Below, in pieces: positions 7,097 through 11,137 of a stretch of DNA of 11,137 bases. The position numbers were made by a program, and so were the translations under genes. The notes beneath the pieces were generated by a model. That model was given only the letters and a program-made list of their open reading frames with translations. It had not been told where the DNA came from and did not search any database. How positions within the stretch are numbered: the first letter of the stretch is position 1; every line of letters begins with the position of its first letter. Source of the DNA: Saccharicrinis sp. UBA6048 (GTDB lineage Bacteria; Bacteroidota; Bacteroidia; Bacteroidales; Marinilabiliaceae); assembly GCA_002429115.1 (NCBI GenBank), contig DIYS01000143.1:1-11137 (forward strand), given 5' to 3'.

Positions 7097-8600
7097 AGAC
7101 TCCAAACTCGCTGAACTCTCCTTTTTGAAGGAATTCAACACTTTTCTCGATTTCTTTATACATGATCTTGTCTTCCTTAACAAAGCTCACCTGCTCGCGG
7201 TACTGTGCTAAGAAATCTTCAAGGTAAGGCGATGTTTTAGCCGGACGACGGAAGTCCATAGCCTGAGAAGCATTAAACAACTCAATAGCCAATACACGCT
7301 CTACATTCTGAGCAATCTTAAGTGCTTTAGTAGCAGCGTTACCACCCATACTTACGTGGTCTTCCTGCTCGTTTGATGATGGAATACTATCCACTGATGA
7401 AGGCGTTGCCATCTGCTTGTTCAAACTAACAATAGAAGCTGCCGAATACTGAGGAATCATAAATCCGCTGTTAAGACCCGGGTTAGCAACAAGGAATTCT
7501 GGTAATCCGCGCTCACCTGAGATCAAACGGTAAGTACGACGCTCAGAGATACTACCAATTTCGCTCATTGCAATTGATAAGAAATCCATAGCCAATGCCA
7601 ATGGTTCACCGTGGAAGTTACCACCTGATACAATCAAATCATCCTCTGGGAACACCATTGGGTTGTCAGTAACCGAGTTAATTTCTGTAAGCACTACGTT
7701 TGCTACATAGGCAATGGCATCTTTGATAGCACCATGTACCTGTGGAACACAACGGAATGAATAAGGGTCCTGAACATGTTTCTTTTCACGAGTAATCAAC
7801 TCACTACCTTCCAAAATGGCTTTAATGTTACGCGCTGTTTCGATCTGTCCTTGGTGAGGACGAACAGTATGTAGCTGTGGGAAGAAAGGCTCAATACGGC
7901 CATCAAATGCATCCAATGAAGTAGCTGCGATGATATCAGCGTATTTCGATAAACGGAATGCTTTAAGAAGTGTGTAAACAGCATGTGAGCTCATGAACTG
8001 TGTTCCGTTCAATAAAGCCAATCCCTCTTTTGCACCTAATTTAATTGGCTGCCAGTTGTTCTCAGCCAATACATCAGCTGCAGAGCGCAATTCACCTTTA
8101 TAATGTACTTCACCTTCGCCGATCAATGGCAGGAATAAGTGTGCTAATGGTGCTAAATCACCTGATGCTCCTAATGAACCCTGTTCAAATACAATTGGGT
8201 AAACACCGTTGTTGAAGAAATCACACAAGCGCTGTACTGTCTGTACCTGAACGCCAGAGTTACCAATACTCAAGGCATGAATCTTAAGCATCAACATCAA
8301 CTTAACCACATCGCGTGGTACTTCGCGGCCAATACCACATGCGTGACTCTTAACCAAATTCTCTTGTAACTTGCTTAGGTCATCTGAAGAGATAGAGATG
8401 TTACAAAGTGAACCAAAACCTGTATTGATACCATAAACAGGACCATCGTTATTAGCTACCTTTTGATCCAGATAGTTTTTACAATGCTCGATACGCTTGA
8501 TCGCTTCCTCTGATAATTCAAGGTGATAACCTTCTGTTAAGATGGTTTCAATGATTTCGTACGATAAAGGATCCGGTGATATTTGAAATGTCTTTTGCAT
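7095..8600 (-). CDS. hutH: histidine ammonia-lyase
   Basis: The 501-residue product removes ammonia from L-histidine to give trans-urocanate, the first step of histidine degradation, in the cytoplasm. The prosthetic MIO group would form from Ala145-Ser146-Gly147 in GSLGASGDLAPLAHL. Other active-site residues known from the Pseudomonas enzyme are present at near-identical positions: Tyr56 in YGINTGFG, His86, Asn198 in LLNGTQ, Gln277, Tyr280, Arg283 in QDPYSFR, Phe329 in GNFHGEP and Glu413 in NEQEDHVSMGG. Length matches the family (about 500-510). These residues favour histidine over phenylalanine or tyrosine as substrate. No hutU, hutI or formiminoglutamate gene is in the window, so the pathway must be scattered or lie elsewhere. 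hisS lies upstream on the same strand, but a terminator and a hairpin array intervene. No strong promoter was found; TAGCTTTT at 8614-8607 is a weak -7 match very close to the start. Confidence 0.97.
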   Translation of the reverse strand: MQKTFQISPDPLSYEIIETILTEGYHLELSEEAIKRIEHCKNYLDQKVANNDGPVYGINTGFGSLCNISISSDDLSKLQENLVKSHACGIGREVPRDVVKLMLMLKIHALSIGNSGVQVQTVQRLCDFFNNGVYPIVFEQGSLGASGDLAPLAHLFLPLIGEGEVHYKGELRSAADVLAENNWQPIKLGAKEGLALLNGTQFMSSHAVYTLLKAFRLSKYADIIAATSLDAFDGRIEPFFPQLHTVRPHQGQIETARNIKAILEGSELITREKKHVQDPYSFRCVPQVHGAIKDAIAYVANVVLTEINSVTDNPMVFPEDDLIVSGGNFHGEPLALAMDFLSIAMSEIGSISERRTYRLISGERGLPEFLVANPGLNSGFMIPQYSAASIVSLNKQMATPSSVDSIPSSNEQEDHVSMGGNAATKALKIAQNVERVLAIELFNASQAMDFRRPAKTSPYLEDFLAQYREQVSFVKEDKIMYKEIEKSVEFLQKGEFSEFGV

Positions 8601-8610
8601 AATATTAAAA

Positions 8611-8666
8611 GCTATTAGCTGCCGGCCTACGATAACTATCGTGGTTGTTGATAGCCATTTGCAGCT
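8611..8666. repeat. REP-like hairpin A with outer stem
   Basis: ACGATA (8629-8634) and TATCGT (8637-8642) form a palindrome, extended outward by T-G and C-G pairs (8627-8644). An outer AGCTGC (8617-8622) / GCAGCT (8661-8666) pair encloses it. The core CGATAACTATCG is nearly identical to the reverse complement of hairpin C at 8738-8755. Confidence 0.55.
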
Positions 8667-8689
8667 TGGTTATTTGATTTTTAATTGCT

Positions 8690-8712
8690 GGCGCGGATTT
8701 ATAATCCGTGCC
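8690..8712. repeat. REP-like hairpin B
   Basis: GGCGCGGATT (8690-8699) pairs with AATCCGTGCC (8703-8712) over 10 bp, including one G-U pair, around a TAT loop. No T run follows on either strand, so it is unlikely to be a terminator. Confidence 0.7.
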
Positions 8713-8737
8713 GATGATTCAGTAAGCACATATTTCA

Positions 8738-8755
8738 ACCCGACAGTTATCGGGT
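8738..8755. repeat. REP-like hairpin C, inverted relative of A
   Basis: ACCCGA (8738-8743) pairs with TCGGGT (8750-8755). On the minus strand the core reads CGATAACTGTCG, one base different from the plus-strand core of hairpin A. The two therefore look like inverted copies of one element flanking hairpin B. Confidence 0.55.
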
Positions 8756-8770
8756 CTGCGCTAGCAAATA

Positions 8771-8832
8771 ATTGTTACGATATTGCATCATAACAATAAG
8801 GTCTGCGACCTTCAGGGGCAACGGATGTCGCC
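8771..8832. repeat. three consecutive hairpins (D1, D2, E)
   Basis: ATTGTTA (8771-8777) pairs with TAACAAT (8791-8797), with GAT/ATC continuing inside. It is immediately followed by AAGGTC (8798-8803), TGC, GACCTT (8807-8812), a perfect hairpin. GGCAAC (8817-8822), GGAT, GTCGCC (8827-8832) comes next, with one mismatch. GGTCTGCG in the second hairpin (8800-8807) is directly repeated from 8753-8760. With A-C these hairpins fill most of the 336-bp gene-free gap 8601-8936; no ORF in it looks coding. Confidence 0.55.
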
Positions 8833-8880
8833 ACCAAAAGATATGAAAAGCTGTGATCTGTTTTTTAATATTCTGCCCAT

Positions 8881-8916
8881 AAAAAAGCGGGGTAGACAAT
8901 ATGATGCCTACCCCGC
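8881..8916 (-). terminator. rho-independent terminator of hisS
   Basis: GCGGGGTAG (8887-8895) pairs perfectly with CTACCCCGC (8908-8916) around a 12-base loop. Read on the minus strand it ends in six T residues (8886-8881). It lies about 20 bases beyond the hisS stop and separates hisS from hutH. Confidence 0.9.
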
Positions 8917-8936
8917 AAACATAGAAAATTTCTTAT

Positions 8937-10301
8937 TTAAATACTGATGATTTTAATCAATTCGTCAACGCTTAACTTACTCTGTTCGCCACTTTCCATG
9001 TTCTTAACCGTTACTACATTGGCATTGCGCTCTTCTTCACCGGCTAAAAGAACAAAAGGAATTTCTTTTTTATTGGCATAATTCATCTGCTTTTTCATCT
9101 TTACCGAGTCTGGAAACAGCTCAGCATTGATGCCTGCCTTGCGCACTTCGCTTAGTATGCGCAGGGCATACAACTCATCTTCACCACCAAAATTAACAAA
9201 CATAGCACGTGTTTTTGCACCATCTGCCTTTGGGAATAACTCCAGCTGGTTCATCACATCGTAAATACGGTCAGCACCAAAGGAAATACCAACACCCGAC
9301 ACATCTTTCAAACCAAAGATGCCAGTCAGGTCATCGTAACGGCCGCCACCTGTAATGCTGCCAATGGCCACATCTTTTGCTTTTACTTCAAAAATGGCAC
9401 CAGTGTAGTAATTCAATCCACGGGCCAGGGTAAGGTCAAGCTCCACTTCTAAATCAAGATTAAGTGTGTCCAGGTAGTTCAATACCACCTCCAATTCATC
9501 CACACCTTTTAGCCCAATTTCCGAAGCTGCCAATACCTCACGAAGCTTGGTGATTTTATCACGGTTGGAGCCGCTCAGCATAATGATTGGCTGTATCGTA
9601 TCAATAGCCTCCTGCGATAAGCCTTTTGATGCCAGCTCTTCATTCACCTTGTCGAGGCCAATTTTATCCAGCTTATCAATAGCTACGGTGATGTCCACAA
9701 TTTTATCCGATGCATCAATAATCTCTGCAATACCCGATAATACTTTGCGGTTGTTCAGCTTCAATACCACGTTGATATTAAGCAGCTGGTACACTTCGTC
9801 CACAATCTGAATCAGCTCTACTTCATTCAATAATGAATTACTGCCCACCACATCCACATCGCACTGGAAAAACTCGCGATAACGACCTTTCTGAGGACGG
9901 TCGGCACGCCATACCGGTTGTATCTGGTAGCGCTTAAACGGAAAGCTGATTTCATTCTGATGCTGCACCACAAAACGGGCAAAAGGCACTGTTAAGTCGT
10001 AACGTAGTCCTTTTTCGCTGATTTGCGCCATCACTTTATTAGAGGCTTTTTCAGCCAATAAGGCTTCATCTGCTTTTTTCAGGTAATCACCCGAATTAAG
10101 TATCTTAAATAATAGCTTATCACCTTCTTCACCATATTTACCCAGAAGCGTGCTCAGGTTTTCCATCGCCGGCGTTTCAATAGGCAGGTAGCCATACTTC
10201 TGAAACACAGATTTTACTGTGTCGAAAATATAATTACGCTTCACCATCTCAACCGGTGAAAAATCTCTCGTTCCCTTCGGAATACTAGGTTTCTGAGCCA
10301 T
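8937..10301 (-). CDS. hisS: histidine--tRNA ligase
   Basis: This 454-residue class II aminoacyl-tRNA synthetase charges tRNA-His with histidine. It has the N-terminal KGTRDFSP segment. Motif 2 (about 124-150) includes RYQIQPVWRADRPQKGRYRE and FFQCDVD. The histidine-specific signature ARGLNYYTGAIFEV (293-306) has Arg294 in the position of the catalytic arginine. Next come GGGRYDDL (318-325) and motif 3, GISFGADRIYDVM (338-350). The C-terminal anticodon-binding HGTP domain (about 364-454) contains VLLAGEEE. The segment around 52-100 (LLGKYGEEGDKLLFKILNSG) is longer than in E. coli and of the form seen in Bacteroidota and eukaryote-like enzymes. The start at 10301 sits about 45 nt below a good promoter, and a strong terminator follows. 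It is a single-gene unit. Confidence 0.97.
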   Translation of the reverse strand: MAQKPSIPKGTRDFSPVEMVKRNYIFDTVKSVFQKYGYLPIETPAMENLSTLLGKYGEEGDKLLFKILNSGDYLKKADEALLAEKASNKVMAQISEKGLRYDLTVPFARFVVQHQNEISFPFKRYQIQPVWRADRPQKGRYREFFQCDVDVVGSNSLLNEVELIQIVDEVYQLLNINVVLKLNNRKVLSGIAEIIDASDKIVDITVAIDKLDKIGLDKVNEELASKGLSQEAIDTIQPIIMLSGSNRDKITKLREVLAASEIGLKGVDELEVVLNYLDTLNLDLEVELDLTLARGLNYYTGAIFEVKAKDVAIGSITGGGRYDDLTGIFGLKDVSGVGISFGADRIYDVMNQLELFPKADGAKTRAMFVNFGGEDELYALRILSEVRKAGINAELFPDSVKMKKQMNYANKKEIPFVLLAGEEERNANVVTVKNMESGEQSKLSVDELIKIISI

Positions 10302-10353
10302 ATCTGATAATCTGTTTTGCTATTCGTAATTAGGCGGTTTATACAAACCGGGG

Positions 10354-10361
10354 CAAAGATA
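10354..10361 (-). promoter_or_regulatory. promoter -7 element of hisS
   Basis: On the minus strand TATCTTTG (10361-10354) is an exact TAnnTTTG match followed by CC. Transcription would begin near 10347, leaving a leader of about 45 nt. No clean TTG lies at the normal -33 distance, only a TTTAG near 10385-10389, so half of the promoter is degenerate. Confidence 0.5.
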
Positions 10362-10414
10362 CTAAAAAGCAAGAAAGCGAGTAACTAAAAATGAAGAGAG
10401 GAAAGTGAAGAACT

Positions 10415-10442
10415 AATAGTGAATAGTGAATAATGATGAGTG
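10415..10442. repeat. short heptamer tandem repeat
   Basis: AATAGTG occurs twice in tandem (10415-10428), followed by the related units AATAATG and ATGAGTG. It lies in low-complexity intergenic DNA upstream of the hisS promoter, with no apparent coding role. Confidence 0.45.
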
Positions 10443-10486
10443 AAAAGTGGAAGGGATGGTAGCTTAATAGGCAAGCTGAAAATTTA

Positions 10487-10514
10487 AAGATGCGAGCCTT
10501 GAATGTAATTGTGG
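10487..10514 (+). repeat. partial third copy of the AAGATGCGA element
   Basis: AAGATGCGA at 10487-10495, GCCTT, and TTGTGG at 10509-10514 match the core and trailing part of the elements at 6361 and 7042, with the spacing stretched from 19 to 22 bases. No clear left arm or T run is present, so this is a fragment or a diverged relative. Confidence 0.4.
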
Positions 10515-10559
10515 AAAATGGGGAATTGCTGAACAGGTGAATTGAAATGGTTTTATTAT

Positions 10560-10592
10560 AGACCTAACAGGTTTCAAAAACCTGTTAGGTCT
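10560..10592. repeat. 33-bp near-perfect palindrome
   Basis: AGACCTAACAGGTTT (10560-10574) is followed by a CAA loop and its exact reverse complement (10578-10592). It has a 15-bp stem with no T run on either side, so it is more likely a REP-like mobile palindrome than a terminator. It lies in the 562-bp gene-free gap 10302-10863. Confidence 0.75.
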
Positions 10593-10639
10593 GGAGTTTC
10601 TTTGTAGAGCTTATTGTCGTACAGTCTTCAGCTTCTTGT

Positions 10640-10672
10640 GGAAGAGACTTCCATAGCATCTTAGAGATGCTA
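10640..10672. repeat. tandem pair of palindromes
   Basis: GGAAG (10640-10644), AGA, CTTCC (10648-10652) is followed after one base by TAGCATCT (10654-10661), TAG, AGATGCTA (10665-10672). Both stems are perfect and each has a three-base loop. The two-hairpin layout resembles a REP doublet. The rest of the gap up to 10863 shows no gene or recognisable promoter. Confidence 0.6.
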
Positions 10673-10863
10673 AGAAGATGTATGCATTGAGCAGGACTAC
10701 TTATTTTCTAGTGAAGGAAGAGTTAATGGTAAGTGTTTTCAAATCATCATAGTTTCACGTAATACAGTAAGTGATTTTGAATAATTGACCATTTGTTGAT
10801 TAAGGTTGAAAAGTTTCTATTATGTACTTAAATTGCTCTTTGTTATGTAGTAAGTTATTATGA

Positions 10864-11130
10864 ATGATGGGTAGTGAAGTTAAAATAATGATTGGAGATC
10901 GTGATATTTGCCATCTTCAACAATTACTCAATAAGCTGTTTGAAGCTGGGTTTCATAACATTCTTTGCGTTACTAACAATGAAAAGATTAAGGATTGTCT
11001 TGCTATTGAAACGCCTGAATTAGTAATTATTGATTGGTATTTTGAGTCACCAAATTGTATGCATATTATTAAAAGTATACTTGACCGATACCCGGATACT
11101 CCACCCGGAATCATTTGGAAAAAACGGTGA
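10864..11130 (+). CDS. truncated response-regulator receiver-like protein
   Basis: The 88-residue ORF resembles the first four beta-alpha units of a CheY-like receiver: beta1 KIMIGD (7-12), helix 1 CHLQQLLNKLFEAG, beta2 NILCVTN, helix 2, beta3 LVIID with candidate phospho-acceptor Asp57, helix 3 CMHIIKSIL, and a beta4-like GIIW. Only Asp12 of the usual acidic pair is kept; the other position is Gly11. The 45-residue spacing from Asp12 to Asp57 fits the family. The stop comes at beta4, before the conserved Thr/Ser and Lys, so this is either a decayed or frameshifted gene or an unusual short protein. A run of six A residues (11119-11124) sits just before the stop, and other frames stay open to the window edge. 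Starts at 10864 and 10867 are both possible. No promoter or output domain is seen. Confidence 0.5.
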   Translation: MMGSEVKIMIGDRDICHLQQLLNKLFEAGFHNILCVTNNEKIKDCLAIETPELVIIDWYFESPNCMHIIKSILDRYPDTPPGIIWKKR

Positions 11131-11137
11131 AATTGAC

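Noticed and set aside
8611..8832. CRISPR array
   Set aside because: The palindromes differ in sequence and spacing; there are no identical repeats with uniform spacers and no cas genes.
8835..8843. TATCTTTTG on the minus strand as the hutH promoter
   Set aside because: It has one extra base relative to TAnnTTTG, would give a leader of over 200 nt through the hairpin array, and no -33 element was confirmed.
7095..10301. hisS-hutH operon
   Set aside because: A strong terminator (8881-8916) directly follows hisS and 336 bp of hairpin-rich DNA separates the two genes.
10560..10592. The 33-bp palindrome as a terminator
   Set aside because: No gene ends just upstream on either strand and no T run follows the stem.

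Overview
The window looks like a chromosomal segment of a Bacteroidota bacterium, plausibly a Bacteroidales/Marinilabiliales-type marine or sediment lineage (inference; no marker fixes the genus). The evidence is the low to moderate GC content, the lack of strong Shine-Dalgarno sites, several TAnnTTTG-type -7 promoter elements, a two-propeller/Y_Y_Y sensor of a type abundant in this phylum, and many short palindromic repeats between genes.

Layout, left to right. (1) A citrate synthase gene closely resembling the mitochondrial-type enzyme, closed by a strong terminator. (2) A 1108-residue membrane sensor: signal peptide, 14 propeller-blade motifs, Y_Y_Y domain, one transmembrane helix, coiled coil and a cytoplasmic PP2C/SpoIIE phosphatase. 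(3) A shared bidirectional terminator. (4) On the minus strand, the ribosome-associated ATPase gene ychF with a clear Bacteroidota promoter. (5) A two-gene plus-strand cassette encoding DUF4160 and DUF2442 family proteins, bracketed by two related copies of a palindromic element. (6) On the minus strand, hutH (histidine ammonia-lyase) and, upstream of it, hisS (histidyl-tRNA synthetase). The two are separated by a hisS terminator and a dense array of REP-like hairpins. (7) A 562-bp gene-free stretch with a hisS promoter, a heptamer repeat and several palindromes. (8) A short, truncated response-regulator receiver-like ORF at the right edge.

Most genes are single-gene transcription units serving central functions: TCA cycle entry, translation and histidine use. 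The accessory material is concentrated in three places: the DUF4160/DUF2442 cassette with its flanking repeats (about 6326-7096), the hairpin array between hisS and hutH (about 8611-8832), and the repeat-rich right end. The cassette is the best candidate for an incompletely described system. It resembles a small two-gene toxin-antitoxin-like or mobile module, but nothing in the sequence proves a function.
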